A program made the translations under genes and the position numbers. Source: an uncultured Faecalibacterium sp. (GTDB taxonomy: Bacteria > Bacillota > Clostridia > Oscillospirales > Ruminococcaceae). Taken from it: a DNA stretch of 64,000 nucleotides. The notes below the pieces were generated by a model. That model was not told the origin of the DNA and did no database searches. It saw only the letters and a program-made list of their open reading frames with translations. Positions 1-8,702 of the stretch are shown one piece after another; position 1 is the first letter of the stretch; every line of letters begins with the position of its first letter. The DNA lies in contig CAKSVD010000005.1 of the NCBI GenBank assembly GCA_934503275.1, positions 37,863 to 101,862 on the forward strand, read 5' to 3'.

Positions 1-1
1 T

Positions 2-649
2 ATGATCCAGAAGCTGCAGCCCCGCTGCAATATCATCGTGGTCACCGAGCACCCGGAGTATGCGCTGGAGGCGCTGCAGATCTTCGTCAGCGGTTTTCTG
101 CTCAAGCCCGCTAACGAATCTGATGTGCGCAATGTGCTGGAAAATCTGCGCTACCCGCCGGAAACGGCGCCTGTGGGCATCAAGATCCAGTGCTTCGGCA
201 ACTTCGAGATCTTTGTGGGCGGACGTCCGCTCTCCTTCAAGCGCAGCAAGAGCAAGGAACTGCTGGCTTACCTTGTGGACCGCAACGGTGCCACCTGCAC
301 CAACGGCGAGATGCTGGCTGTCCTGTGGGAGGATAAGCCCGACACCGCCTCGCTGCACAGCCACCTGCGCAACCTGATCTTTGACCTCAGCCACACGCTG
401 GAGGATGCAGGGGTCAACGGGCTGCTGGTACGCGGCCGCAGCACCTTGGCGCTGGATACCAGCAAGGTGGACTGCGATTATTATAACTTCCTGCGGGGAG
501 ACCGCTCGGCCTTCAACTCCTACCGGGGCGAGTATATGACCCAGTATTCCTGGGCAGAGGTCACACGTTCGGCGCTGCGCCAGCAGGCCGCAGCTACGCC
601 TAAAAGCGGGTCTATCCCAAGCTATTACGTCCCGCCCATGGGCTTTTAA
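2..649 (+). CDS. Response regulator with C-terminal winged-helix (SARP-like) domain, 3' part
   Basis: The gene enters from the left edge in an open frame, so its true start lies outside the window. The first ~45 residues are the second half of a receiver domain, ending in the conserved lysine-proline pair (LLKP) that closes the phosphoacceptor pocket. Residues ~60-150 form a winged-helix of the SARP/OmpR kind (CFGNFEIFVGG, KRSKSKELLAYLVDR). A short tail (GEYMTQYSWAE) resembles the start of a bacterial transcriptional activation domain but stops early. It is probably a DNA-binding regulator that responds to a histidine kinase. The cognate kinase and targets are not visible. A palindromic terminator follows directly. 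Confidence 0.8.
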   Translation: MIQKLQPRCNIIVVTEHPEYALEALQIFVSGFLLKPANESDVRNVLENLRYPPETAPVGIKIQCFGNFEIFVGGRPLSFKRSKSKELLAYLVDRNGATCTNGEMLAVLWEDKPDTASLHSHLRNLIFDLSHTLEDAGVNGLLVRGRSTLALDTSKVDCDYYNFLRGDRSAFNSYRGEYMTQYSWAEVTRSALRQQAAATPKSGSIPSYYVPPMGF

Positions 650-665
650 AACTGCAAAAAACACC

Positions 666-702
666 AAAGGCTGCTGCGCAAAACAATGCGCAGCAGCCTT
701 TA
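666..702. terminator. Bidirectional intrinsic terminator between convergent genes
   Basis: A perfect 13-bp inverted repeat (667-679 with 688-700; GGCTGCTGCGC core) lies between the convergent regulator and ogt genes. The minus-strand side runs into a T-rich tract and the plus side into TTTAT. Confidence 0.8.
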
Positions 703-710
703 TCATTCTC

Positions 711-1181
711 TCAAAACCGCTCCAGCTCCAGCAGATATTCCTTGATATCCAGCCCCTCGGCGTAGCCGGTCAGACTGCCGTCTGCGCCAATGACCCGGTG
801 ACAGGGCACCACGATGCACAGCGGGTTGCAGTGACAGGCGCTGCCCACGGCGCGGCTTGCCTTGGGCTTGCCCAGCGCCGCCGCCAGTTGACCGTAGGTG
901 CGCACCTCCCCGTAGGGGATCTTGCGCAGCTGCGCCCATACCGCCTGCTGAAAGGCCGTGCCTTTTGCCGCCAGCGGCAGGTCGAACTCCCGGCGCACCC
1001 CGGCAAAATATTCGTTCAGCTGCTCCTCGGCCTCCTGCAGCAGGGGCGTTTCCACCACCCTGCGGGGCAGCGGTTCCAGTTCCGGCGCGCCGTCCGGGCA
1101 AAAATGTACCCCGCACAGCGCGTCGTTTTCCTCCTCCAGACAGATGGCACCAAGGATGCTGTTGATGTACCAGACGTTCAA
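711..1181 (-). CDS. ogt: Methylated-DNA--[protein]-cysteine S-methyltransferase
   Basis: Suicide DNA-repair protein that takes the alkyl group from O6-alkylguanine or O4-alkylthymine onto its own cysteine. The active-site motif PCHRV (Cys127) is intact, followed by the GSLTGYAEG loop. The conserved helix (FQQAVWAQLRKIPYGEVRTYGQLA) precedes it. I chose the TTG at 1181 because AGGAAAGGAAGAGG lies 6 nt upstream; an in-frame TTG at 1205 would place that purine tract inside the coding region. The result is 156 aa, normal for Ogt enzymes without an Ada regulatory domain. It is divergent from the sirtuin gene. Confidence 0.93.
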   Translation of the reverse strand: MNVWYINSILGAICLEEENDALCGVHFCPDGAPELEPLPRRVVETPLLQEAEEQLNEYFAGVRREFDLPLAAKGTAFQQAVWAQLRKIPYGEVRTYGQLAAALGKPKASRAVGSACHCNPLCIVVPCHRVIGADGSLTGYAEGLDIKEYLLELERF

Positions 1182-1210
1182 AACCGGCCTCTTCCTTTCC
1201 TGCAAGAATG

Positions 1211-1219
1211 TGCTATACT
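1211..1219 (+). promoter_or_regulatory. Extended -10 promoter for the sirtuin gene
   Basis: TG-C-TATACT (extended -10) sits about 50 bp before the sirtuin ATG. No good -35 is seen, as expected for an extended -10 promoter. Confidence 0.45.
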
Positions 1220-1268
1220 GGTACTATCTTAACACAAAAGCTTCCGTGAGGAAAGGGGCGTTTCAACT

Positions 1269-1991
1269 ATGGTCAAGGCACTGGAAGACATTATTGCAAA
1301 AAGCAGCAGCATCGTCTTTTTCGGCGGCGCAGGCGTTTCTACGGAAAGCGGCATCCCGGATTTCCGCAGCGTGGACGGGCTGTACCACCAGAAATACGAC
1401 TACCCGCCCGAAACCATCCTCAGCCATACCTTCTGGGAGGAAAACCCGGAGGAGTTTTACCGTTTTTACCGCGATAAGATGATCGTAAAGGGCGCAAAGC
1501 CTAATGCCGCTCATCTGCGACTGGCAAAGCTGGAACAGCAGGGCAAGCTGCGTGCGGTGGTCACCCAGAACATCGACGGCCTGCATCAGGCGGCGGGCAG
1601 CAAAACCGTGTACGAACTGCACGGCAGCACCCTGCGCAACTACTGCACCCGCTGCGGCAGGTTCTACGATGTGGATTTTGTCGCAAACAGCACCGGCGTG
1701 CCCCGCTGCACCGAGTGCGGCGGCATCGTAAAGCCGGACGTGGTGCTATACGAGGAGGGCTTGGACGAGGAGGTGCTGTCCGGTGCAGTGGATGCCATCC
1801 GCCATGCCGATACCCTTATCATCGGCGGTACCAGTCTGGTGGTGTATCCTGCCGCCGGGCTCATCCGATACTTCCGGGGTGACAACTTGGTGGTCATCAA
1901 TATGCAGCCCACCGGGGCTGATGCCTCTGCCGACCTGTGCATTGCAAAGCCCATCGGGCAGGTGCTGAGCGAGGACATCTCGCTGGACTGA
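1269..1991 (+). CDS. cobB: NAD-dependent protein deacylase, Sir2 family
   Basis: Sirtuin that removes acyl groups from lysine side chains using NAD+ and yields nicotinamide and O-acyl-ADP-ribose. Visible family signatures are GAGVSTESGIPDFR near residue 20 (NAD binding), TQNIDGLH near 99, the catalytic histidine His118 in ELHG, and a structural zinc site of four cysteines (126, 129, 147, 150). GGTSLVVYPA near 186 closes the NAD pocket. The 240-aa length is typical of bacterial class U/III sirtuins. The start is supported by AGGAAAGGGG upstream. It stands alone between ogt (divergent) and an uncharacterised gene. Confidence 0.93.
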   Translation: MVKALEDIIAKSSSIVFFGGAGVSTESGIPDFRSVDGLYHQKYDYPPETILSHTFWEENPEEFYRFYRDKMIVKGAKPNAAHLRLAKLEQQGKLRAVVTQNIDGLHQAAGSKTVYELHGSTLRNYCTRCGRFYDVDFVANSTGVPRCTECGGIVKPDVVLYEEGLDEEVLSGAVDAIRHADTLIIGGTSLVVYPAAGLIRYFRGDNLVVINMQPTGADASADLCIAKPIGQVLSEDISLD

Positions 1992-2082
1992 TTTTTACAC
2001 TGTAAGGCGCGCTGTTTCGCGCCGGTTCGCACGCAGTTTTCCGTATGCTGATGGAAAGAACATCAGAACGGAGGAACTGCAA

Positions 2083-2712
2083 ATGATCCAGGTATGCGAC
2101 CCGCCGCGTCGGCGGCAGGTACGGCGTCTTTCCGCCGAGGAATTTTTTACATTGGTGCGCTGCGGCGGGGCGGGGTTTTACCGCCCCTGCTCCGAGGTGC
2201 TGCGGATGCTGACCGTAGGCGAGGCGTGGGGCACATCCGGGGCGGCGCTGCTGGTGCTGCCCCTCACCGCCGATACCGCTGCCGCAGCGGCACTGCGCAG
2301 CTGGCTGGGGCGTCGGCAGCTGGAGGACGGCTGTCTGCTTACCCCGCTGGTGAATACCGGCGAAGAACTGCCCGCCCGGCTGGTGGAAGTTGCCGCAGCC
2401 CGGGCAGACCGGCTGCGCCGCAAGGGCACGGCATGGGCGGTAGTGGAGTGCACCGAAACCGCGGCGGCACTGTTGCCGTTGTATTTTCGGCAGGGCTTTG
2501 GGCTGCGGGCGCTGCGCCCGCTGGAAAGCCTTGCGCCCTGCTTTTTGCTGCGCACCGGCTGTGTGCCCGCCCGCACCGCGCCGGTGTGGGTGCCGCTGGA
2601 AGATAGGGTGCAGTTGGCGCTGCTGCTGGCAAAGGGCTATGCCGCGCTGGACAGCCGCCCCTACGGCGGCAGCCTTGCGCTGGCACTTTATCCGCTGAAA
2701 GAAACGGAATAA
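2083..2712 (+). CDS. Uncharacterised protein, possibly GNAT-like
   Basis: A 209-aa protein of unknown function with a GGAGGA ribosome-binding site. Its second half (FRQGFGLRALRPLESLAPCFLL, split across the motif) resembles the last strands of a GNAT acetyltransferase fold, where a 'Y..GF' turn follows the acetyl-CoA helix. The diagnostic acetyl-CoA loop (Q/RxxGxG/A) is not clear, so the assignment is weak. It is rich in Ala, Leu and Arg. It lies 27 bp upstream of the hydroxyacid dehydrogenase on the same strand and is probably co-transcribed with it. Confidence 0.6.
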   Translation: MIQVCDPPRRRQVRRLSAEEFFTLVRCGGAGFYRPCSEVLRMLTVGEAWGTSGAALLVLPLTADTAAAAALRSWLGRRQLEDGCLLTPLVNTGEELPARLVEVAAARADRLRRKGTAWAVVECTETAAALLPLYFRQGFGLRALRPLESLAPCFLLRTGCVPARTAPVWVPLEDRVQLALLLAKGYAALDSRPYGGSLALALYPLKETE

Positions 2713-2739
2713 CGTAAAGCAGAGAGGGAATGGAAAATT

Positions 2740-3702
2740 ATGAAGGCAGTGATTCTGGAAAGCTATGTGATGGAAGAAGGGGATTTGGACTGGTCCGGGG
2801 TAAAGGCACTGGTGCCGGACACCACCAGCTATGTGCGCACCGACTACGCCGATATTGCACTCCGCATCGGGGATGCAGAACTGGTGCTCATCAACAAGTG
2901 CCGCATTGACGAAGCAGTGCTGGCGCAGTGTCCGAGCCTTAAATGGGTGGGCATCATCGCCACCGGCACGGATAATATCGACCTTGATGCCTGCCGCCGC
3001 CATGGGGTGGCAGTGGCCAACGTGCCGGGGTACTCTACTTATAGTGTGGCGCAGATGACCTTCAGCCTGCTGCTGGCCATCTGCCAGTGTGCCCAGCGGT
3101 ACGACCGGGCAGTAAAGGCCGGGTACTGGCAGCTGGGCATCCCGGCAGAGTACGGTCTGCTGCCGCAGGTGGAGCTGCTGGGCAAGAACTTTGGTATCTA
3201 CGGCTACGGCAGCATCGGCCGCCAGACCGCCCGCATTGCAAAAGCCTTTGGCATGGAGGTGCTGGTGTGCACCCGCACGGTGCGCCCGGAGTACGCCGCC
3301 GATGGGGTGGAGTTCGTGGATTTTGACACCCTGCTTGCCCGCAGCGATGTGCTCAGCCTGCATTGCCCGGCCACCCCGGAAACCCGCGGGCTGATGAGCC
3401 GGGATGCCCTTGCAAAAATGAAGCCCGGTGCTATTCTGCTGAACACCGCCCGGGGTGCACTGGTGGACGAGGAAGCCGTAGCCGATGCGCTGGAAAGCGG
3501 CAAGCTTGCCTTTTACGGCGCCGATGCCTTTGCCACCGAGCCGCTGCCGCCCCAAAGCCGTTTGCGCGGTCTGCCGGGCGCGGTGCTCACCCCGCACATT
3601 GCATGGACTACCAAGGAAGCGCTGCAGCGGCTGATGGATATCACCACCGGCAACCTGCGCAGCTTTCTGGCCGGGAAAGGCGAGAATATCGTTGACCCTT
3701 GA
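2740..3702 (+). CDS. D-2-hydroxyacid dehydrogenase (glycerate dehydrogenase-like)
   Basis: NAD(P)H-dependent reductase of 2-keto acids, 320 aa. The Rossmann motif GYGSIG is at residues 155-160. The substrate-domain signatures LHCPATPETRGLM, NTARGALVDEEAV (catalytic Arg region) and HIAW (catalytic His) are all present. FATEPLPP fits the catalytic Glu segment. The overall pattern is closest to hydroxypyruvate/glycerate dehydrogenases, but substrate cannot be read from sequence alone. The ribosome-binding site is AGAGAGGG. It probably forms a short operon with the upstream gene. Confidence 0.88.
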   Translation: MKAVILESYVMEEGDLDWSGVKALVPDTTSYVRTDYADIALRIGDAELVLINKCRIDEAVLAQCPSLKWVGIIATGTDNIDLDACRRHGVAVANVPGYSTYSVAQMTFSLLLAICQCAQRYDRAVKAGYWQLGIPAEYGLLPQVELLGKNFGIYGYGSIGRQTARIAKAFGMEVLVCTRTVRPEYAADGVEFVDFDTLLARSDVLSLHCPATPETRGLMSRDALAKMKPGAILLNTARGALVDEEAVADALESGKLAFYGADAFATEPLPPQSRLRGLPGAVLTPHIAWTTKEALQRLMDITTGNLRSFLAGKGENIVDP

Positions 3703-3830
3703 TTTTGGCAGGGCGTTGTACTATACTGTTCCATGATCTCAGGCTTTCCCGGCAAAAGAACTGCCGTAAAAATAACATATGCACAAGAGTATCCGGCAGC
3801 CTTGCCGCTGCTCTGAGGGAGGTAAAAGTA

Positions 3831-4322
3831 ATGAGTTACGCCATCGTATTCAGCAGCAAAACCGGCAACACCGCACTGCTGGCACAGACCCTGCAGGAGC
3901 AGCTGCCGCAGACAGACTGCTGCTATTTCGGCGCACCGAACGCTGCCGCATTGGCAGCAGATACCCTGTATGTGGGTTTCTGGACGGACAAGGGCAAGGC
4001 CGATGCTGACACACTGGAGTTTTTGAAGCAGTTCCACGGCAAGCGGGTATTCCTGTTCGGCACTGCAGGCTTTGGCGGCAGTGCGCCCTACTTTGAAAAG
4101 ATCCTTGCCGCCACCCGGGAGGCGCTGGACGGCAGCAACACCGTCATTGGCAGCTTTATGTGCCAGGGCAAAATGCCGGTGTCCGTCCGGCAGCGGTACG
4201 AGGCTATGAAGGCAAAGCCTTTACATATCCCCAATCTGGACGCCCTGATCGAAAACTTCGATAAGGCGCTCTCCCACCCGGATGCCGCAGATCTGGAACA
4301 GCTGAAGCAGGCTATAAAGTGA
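3831..4322 (+). CDS. Flavodoxin family protein
   Basis: A 163-aa flavodoxin-fold protein. The N-terminal FMN phosphate loop FSSKTGNTALLA is the clearest evidence. YVGFWTDKGKAD and FLFGTAGFGGS are the second and third flavin loops. It would carry electrons as FMN semiquinone/hydroquinone or act as a small FMN oxidoreductase. The ATG at 3831 is chosen because GGGAGG lies 8 nt upstream. Reading further upstream in frame gives no family-like sequence. A strong terminator follows, so this is the last gene of its unit. Confidence 0.85.
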   Translation: MSYAIVFSSKTGNTALLAQTLQEQLPQTDCCYFGAPNAAALAADTLYVGFWTDKGKADADTLEFLKQFHGKRVFLFGTAGFGGSAPYFEKILAATREALDGSNTVIGSFMCQGKMPVSVRQRYEAMKAKPLHIPNLDALIENFDKALSHPDAADLEQLKQAIK

Positions 4323-4333
4323 GCAAAAAGGAG

Positions 4334-4366
4334 CGGCCGCACATGGTTTTGTGCGGCCGTTTTTTC
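4334..4366. terminator. Intrinsic terminator, GC stem with T-run
   Basis: Perfect 9-bp stem CGGCCGCAC/GTGCGGCCG with an 8-nt loop and seven Ts on the plus side. The minus side reads into CTCCTTTTTG, so it can serve both the flavodoxin gene and the convergent peptidase gene. Confidence 0.9.
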
Positions 4367-4381
4367 TGTATGGGACAAATG

Positions 4382-5074
4382 CTAGTCAATGGTGGTTTTG
4401 GTGCGTCCGATGCCAATGACGGCGGTGGAGATCTTTTTCCAGCTGTCGCAGCCGCACACGCCGTCCACCCGCAGGCTGGTACGCTTCTGGTAGCCGCGCA
4501 GCGCCTGCTCGGTGCGGGCACCAAAGATGCCGTCGATGCGGCTGCCGGTCTGGTAGCCAAGGGTGGAAAGTGCATCCTGCAAAACCATGACATAGCAGCC
4601 CCGGCTGCCCCGGCGCAGGGTGGGGTAGCCTGCGGTGGTGCCGCTGCAGGCCGGGGTGCCGTAGCGGCGGTCAAAGTGCACCCATGTGGGGGTCTGGCTC
4701 AGCGGCTCCACATAGCCCCATGCGCCGCTAGCGCGGGCGGCGTTGTAAATAGCGGTGCGCTGGCGCTGGTCAAGGCTTTGCCCTACGTCAAACGCTACCC
4801 CTGCGTAGTGCTGGCTGCGGGTGCCATGGCCGCCCTCCCAGATACGGCGGAAGGCGTACCCCACCGGGATGCCCCTGCCGTATTTGCGGCGGGTCAGGTT
4901 CCACGCCTCCATGGCGGCAATGGTGGTCCACAGGGTAGGGCTGGCCGATTTGCCCCGGAACTCCCGCAGCCGCAGGGTGGTCAGGGTACTGTAAGGCATG
5001 GGGTCGTTCTCGTTCAGGTTTGCGTAGGTGTACACCTTGTTTTCGTAGGCGTCATAGATCAAAAGGCGTGCCAT
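4382..5074 (-). CDS. M15-type peptidoglycan peptidase with C-terminal peptidoglycan-binding domain
   Basis: A 230-aa protein with an N-terminal D,D-/L,D-carboxypeptidase-like (VanY/M15) domain. Zinc ligands are visible in the pattern SQHYAGVAFD (His89, Asp96) and WVHFD (His133). Residues ~150-215 form one PG_binding_1 module (LRRGSRGCYVMVLQDAL, DGIFGARTEQALRGYQ). No signal peptide is visible, so it may act inside a forespore or be released by lysis or another route. It lies only 3 bp downstream of the SleC-like gene, so the two are surely co-transcribed and probably act together on peptidoglycan. Confidence 0.82.
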   Translation of the reverse strand: MARLLIYDAYENKVYTYANLNENDPMPYSTLTTLRLREFRGKSASPTLWTTIAAMEAWNLTRRKYGRGIPVGYAFRRIWEGGHGTRSQHYAGVAFDVGQSLDQRQRTAIYNAARASGAWGYVEPLSQTPTWVHFDRRYGTPACSGTTAGYPTLRRGSRGCYVMVLQDALSTLGYQTGSRIDGIFGARTEQALRGYQKRTSLRVDGVCGCDSWKKISTAVIGIGRTKTTID

Positions 5075-5077
5075 CCC

Positions 5078-7690
5078 TCATTCCTCCTTCTCGCTGCCGC
5101 AGGGGTCGGTGCACTGGGCTTGCAAAGCTTGCCATGTTTCGCGGTACACGATGCCGTTTACCAGCTGCAGCCCCGCCTGCTGCTGGACAGCCCGCACGGC
5201 GGCAGCGTCTGCCGCGCCAAAGCGGTTGTTATCGGCCACATAGTCCTCGCCGCAGGAAAGCTGTGCCCGGCGGTTGAGCCAGCGCTCCACCTGTCCCACC
5301 TCCTGCCCGGCGCTGCCCTCGGCGATGGCGCGCCCCGGGTAGGCAGTGCCGGGTGGCGTGTCTCTATCGGGGTTCGGGGCATGAGCGGCCAACTGCAAGC
5401 TCAGCGCTTCCACCGCCGTCCATGTGTCGGCATCTGCAATGCCGGTCTGCTCCAGTCCAAGCAGCTGCTGGGCGCTGCGGGTAGCGGTGGCAGTTTCCTC
5501 GGTATAACGGTCGGCAAGGGGCGGGGCCTCTACGCTGGAAAAATAATAGGCGATGCGCCGCAAAAGCAGATTGTAGTACAGTACGGTTTCGCCGCTGCTG
5601 CCCACCGTCAGCGGGGTGCCGGGGTAGGGCAGACGTTTTAAGGTGACCACCGGGCCGGAAGAACGCAGCTGGCTGGCGCGGCCATAGAGGGAGTTCCATG
5701 TGGTGCGCCCCACCACGCCGTCCACGGTAAGCCCCGCAAACCGCTGGTACGCCCGCACCGCCCGCTCGGTGTCCGCGCCAAACTTTCCGTCAATGCTTAC
5801 CGGCGGGATGCTGCTCTCGTAGGCGCTCATGAGGTAGAGGTAAAATTGCAGTTCCCGCACCGCTGTGCCGGCAGAGCCGGTGCGCAGCACGCCCGGGTAC
5901 TCGCCGGGGCGCAGGGAAGAGGAGAGCAGCCGGTTGGCGATATCGTTGTACACCTCGTACAGCTTTTGCCATGTGGTGCGCCCCACCACTCCGTCTGCTG
6001 TCAGCCCGAAATAGCGCTGGAACCGCCGCACAGCCGCTGCCGTGCCCGCGCCGAATTTTCCGTCCACGGTCACATTTTCAAGGCTTGTGTACACGGTGCG
6101 GGCGATCTTCAGCCAGAACTGCACCAGCCGCACATTCTGCCCGGAGGCACCCTCCCGCAGCGGCGTGCCGGGGTAGGCGTTGGGGGTGCCGTTGTCGGAC
6201 TGGATGCTCAAAAATTCGTCGTACAACTCCTTCCAGGTAGTCTGCCCCACTATGCCGTCTACGGTAAGGCCGTATTTGCGCTGGAAGGCGCGCACCGCAT
6301 TGGCGGTGGCAGTGCCGTATACGCCGTCCACCGTTACGGAGGGGATGGCGCTGTCGTACTGCGCCAGCGTGTTCAGCCAGAACTGTACCTGCTCCACTGC
6401 GCTGCCGGAAGCGCCGGTGCTCAGCACCGTGCCGTTCCATGTGCCGCTGGACAGGGTGCCGGTGGCGGTCTCGCCCTCGCTGGTCAACTCGGCGAGGTCC
6501 TTTACCGATACATAGATGTAGCTGATCTTGTACCATGTCTGCCGCCCCACCACGCCGTCGGCGGTCAGGTTGAACTGTTTCTGGAACGCCCGCACCGTGG
6601 CGGCCATCCGGCTGCCGAATACGCCGTCTACCGTCAATTTTCCAAGGAAGGGGTAGTCCTTGGCAATGCGGTTCAGCTGCCTTTGCAGGGTGAATACCGC
6701 CGTGCCGCGGCTGCCCTGCCGCAGCGGGGTGCCGGGGTAGCTTTGCGGGATGGAGCGGATATTTTTGGTGCGCACGATCTCGATGCTGCTGCCGTAGTAG
6801 TAGCGCAGGATCTGTAAAGCGCTGCGCCCGTTGTTGGCCAGCGTCACCGTGCCCCATTGCTTGAGCCCCGGGCAGGTGACCGATTTGCCGTCGCAGTACT
6901 CGGAATAATAGGGGTTCACTGTGCCGCGCTTGCGCAGATAGGTGTTGAAGATATCGTCCGTGATGCGCACCATCACTTCAAATACCGTGCGCCCGTGGAC
7001 GTAGTACTGGTCGTAGCTGGTGGAGTTGGTGATGTTGAAGGTGTAGCCCTTGCTGGGGTACCACTCGGTATAGATGCGGTTCAGCGCCAGCGAGATCTGG
7101 CAGTGGATGTTGGCCCGCAGTGCCTGCTCCGGCCATGTGGGGTACACCTCACTGGAGGCAACGTTGGCAATATAATCCCGGAAGGATACCGTCACATTGC
7201 GGGCAGAAGCTGCCGGTTTGCCCAGATGCACCGTGATATTTTTGGGGATGACGACCTGATCCAGCACCCGGGGCGTGCAGTGCTGCACCGGCTGCGGGCC
7301 GCTGCCGCCGCTGCCCGCAAACAAAGCGTGAGGCGGGATGACGATGGGCGAGTCCGGGATGTCCTTGCCTTCCTCCGTGTCGGGCAGCATCTGGGGCTGT
7401 GCAAGCGTTACCTGTCCGGCGAAGATCTGGATGCCCTCAATGCGCACGGTGCGGTAGCCGGGCTTTGCGGCGGTCAGGCTGACAATGGCGTAGGGGCGGG
7501 TGGTGTTGTCCTCGTCCAGCGAGAGGGCGCAGGCGGGGGCTTCAACGGGGATATCGGCGGCGCTGCCGGTCGCATCGGTGATGCAGTGCAGGGTAAAGCC
7601 GTCCCCCTGCACCACAACGGTCACCCCCTCCATGGGGGCAGACTGGCGTGCCGCAAAGGTCTGGATGCGGAGAGTTCCGGTGTTTTTCAT
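5078..7690 (-). CDS. SleC-like peptidoglycan-binding protein with six binding modules
   Basis: An 870-aa protein. Residues 1-~100 form a carboxypeptidase-regulatory-like beta domain. Residues ~150-300 closely resemble the central domain of clostridial SleC-type cortex-lytic proteins as I remember them (YIANVASSEVYPTWP, LNRIYTEWY, YCDGKSVTCPGL), itself related to SpoIID. Six PG_binding_1-type modules follow at about 318-393, 421-494, 506-582, 598-670, 689-764 and 784-858; the last two are degenerate. There is no signal peptide. The ATG at 7690 follows AAAGGAG at about 9 nt; in-frame sequence upstream is not conserved in character. It is co-transcribed with the M15 peptidase. A role in spore cortex or wall turnover is inferred. 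Confidence 0.8.
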   Translation of the reverse strand: MKNTGTLRIQTFAARQSAPMEGVTVVVQGDGFTLHCITDATGSAADIPVEAPACALSLDEDNTTRPYAIVSLTAAKPGYRTVRIEGIQIFAGQVTLAQPQMLPDTEEGKDIPDSPIVIPPHALFAGSGGSGPQPVQHCTPRVLDQVVIPKNITVHLGKPAASARNVTVSFRDYIANVASSEVYPTWPEQALRANIHCQISLALNRIYTEWYPSKGYTFNITNSTSYDQYYVHGRTVFEVMVRITDDIFNTYLRKRGTVNPYYSEYCDGKSVTCPGLKQWGTVTLANNGRSALQILRYYYGSSIEIVRTKNIRSIPQSYPGTPLRQGSRGTAVFTLQRQLNRIAKDYPFLGKLTVDGVFGSRMAATVRAFQKQFNLTADGVVGRQTWYKISYIYVSVKDLAELTSEGETATGTLSSGTWNGTVLSTGASGSAVEQVQFWLNTLAQYDSAIPSVTVDGVYGTATANAVRAFQRKYGLTVDGIVGQTTWKELYDEFLSIQSDNGTPNAYPGTPLREGASGQNVRLVQFWLKIARTVYTSLENVTVDGKFGAGTAAAVRRFQRYFGLTADGVVGRTTWQKLYEVYNDIANRLLSSSLRPGEYPGVLRTGSAGTAVRELQFYLYLMSAYESSIPPVSIDGKFGADTERAVRAYQRFAGLTVDGVVGRTTWNSLYGRASQLRSSGPVVTLKRLPYPGTPLTVGSSGETVLYYNLLLRRIAYYFSSVEAPPLADRYTEETATATRSAQQLLGLEQTGIADADTWTAVEALSLQLAAHAPNPDRDTPPGTAYPGRAIAEGSAGQEVGQVERWLNRRAQLSCGEDYVADNNRFGAADAAAVRAVQQQAGLQLVNGIVYRETWQALQAQCTDPCGSEKEE
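5117..6739 (-). repeat. Six tandem peptidoglycan-binding module repeats within the SleC-like gene
   Basis: Protein-level repeats of about 75 residues with spacer PYPGTPL-type linkers and a core TVDGxxGxxTxxAVRxFQ...GLTxDGVVGxxTW. Repeats 1-4 keep the core; repeats 5 and 6 (ADRYTEETATA, ADNNRFGAADAA) have lost the VDG aspartate-glycine turn. DNA identity between copies is only moderate, so they are old duplications. Confidence 0.85.
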
Positions 7691-7780
7691 GGAGATACGC
7701 TCCTTTGCTGGTAAAAGTATGCTTCTGCCCCAGCGTATTCCGTCCGGCGCCCGGGCGTGCATGGCAATGCCCACAGCAAA

Positions 7781-7803
7781 CAAAAAAGCCGCCCGAAGGC
7801 GGC
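7781..7803 (-). terminator. Terminator of the redox operon
   Basis: On the minus strand, GCCGCC-TTCG-GGCGGC followed by TTTTTTG just after the TlpA-like gene. Confidence 0.9.
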
Positions 7804-7816
7804 AGGGGAGAATCGC

Positions 7817-8698
7817 TTATTTGGCGCTGTCTTTGGCAAGGGCGGCGTCAATATTTTTTTGCAGGGCGGCAAGGTTTTCTTCCTTGTCGATGCCGCCCAG
7901 CAGGGGCTGGCCCACAACATTGCCGTCCCGGTCAAAAACGTAGGTGGTGGGGAAGGCCATGATGTTCAGTGCAAACTTGCCGGCCTCGCTGCCGGAGGCA
8001 AAGTAGATGTTGCGGTAGCTTGCGCCCTTTGTAGCCAGCAGCTTTTTGGCGGCATCAATGCCCTGCTGGTTGCCGTCCAGCGTCTCGGTGTTGATGCCGA
8101 CTACCTCGCCGCCCTGTGCCTTGACCTTCTCGTTCAGGGCGTTCAGATCGTCCAGTTCCTCCACGCAGGGCTTGCAGCCGTTGAACCAGAAGTTCACCAC
8201 CGTAAAGGCGTTGCCCGCAAACAGGCTGTTGTCCACCGGGTTGCCCTCTAAATCGCTGCCCTCAAACTGAGGGAAGGCGGTGCCCTGTGCGGCAGCACCG
8301 GAAGCGGCCGCGTCCGCGGGGGCAAGGGCAGCGATCTGATTTTCGATATCCCGAATCTTTTCTGCATCTGCGGTCAGGGTCTTGTACTCCTCATCCGAGA
8401 ACTGGTCCTTTGCCTTTTCCACGGCGCTGAGCAGAAAATCGCCGTAGTTCGTGCTGAGGGTGGTCTCGGTCACGTTCTTGTCCATGGAAGTGAACACCTT
8501 TTCCCACAGGGCATCGTTTGCGGAAAGGATCTCGTTTTCCTCGGCCAGCAGCTGCTCCTCGGTCTTGCTTTCCGCTGCCGCAGAGGAAGCGGAAGAAGAG
8601 GAAGAAGAGGATGCAGAGGATGCGCCCTGCCCGCAGGCGGCAAGGCTGAAAGCCAGCGTAAGGCTGAGCATGAGTGCGGTTACACGGTTAAGCTTCAT
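7817..8698 (-). CDS. TlpA-like thioredoxin-fold lipoprotein
   Basis: Membrane-anchored extracytoplasmic thiol:disulfide oxidoreductase, 293 aa. The N-terminus is a lipoprotein signal with lipobox LAAC (Cys22), followed by a serine/alanine-rich linker and a helical segment to about residue 125. The thioredoxin/AhpC-TSA domain covers ~140-293 with the redox motif NGCKPC (Cys175, Cys178). FPTTYVFDRDGNVV contains the expected cis-Pro region. The ribosome-binding site is GGAG at 8 nt. It is 4 bp downstream of the polyferredoxin gene. The pairing suggests that electrons from the membrane iron-sulfur protein reduce this TlpA. Its physiological substrate is unknown. Confidence 0.9.
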   Translation of the reverse strand: MKLNRVTALMLSLTLAFSLAACGQGASSASSSSSSSASSAAAESKTEEQLLAEENEILSANDALWEKVFTSMDKNVTETTLSTNYGDFLLSAVEKAKDQFSDEEYKTLTADAEKIRDIENQIAALAPADAAASGAAAQGTAFPQFEGSDLEGNPVDNSLFAGNAFTVVNFWFNGCKPCVEELDDLNALNEKVKAQGGEVVGINTETLDGNQQGIDAAKKLLATKGASYRNIYFASGSEAGKFALNIMAFPTTYVFDRDGNVVGQPLLGGIDKEENLAALQKNIDAALAKDSAK

Positions 8699-8702
8699 GG
8701 TT

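Noticed and set aside
5117..6739. Tandem DNA repeat or mobile element
   Set aside because: Repeats are protein domain duplications with diverged DNA.
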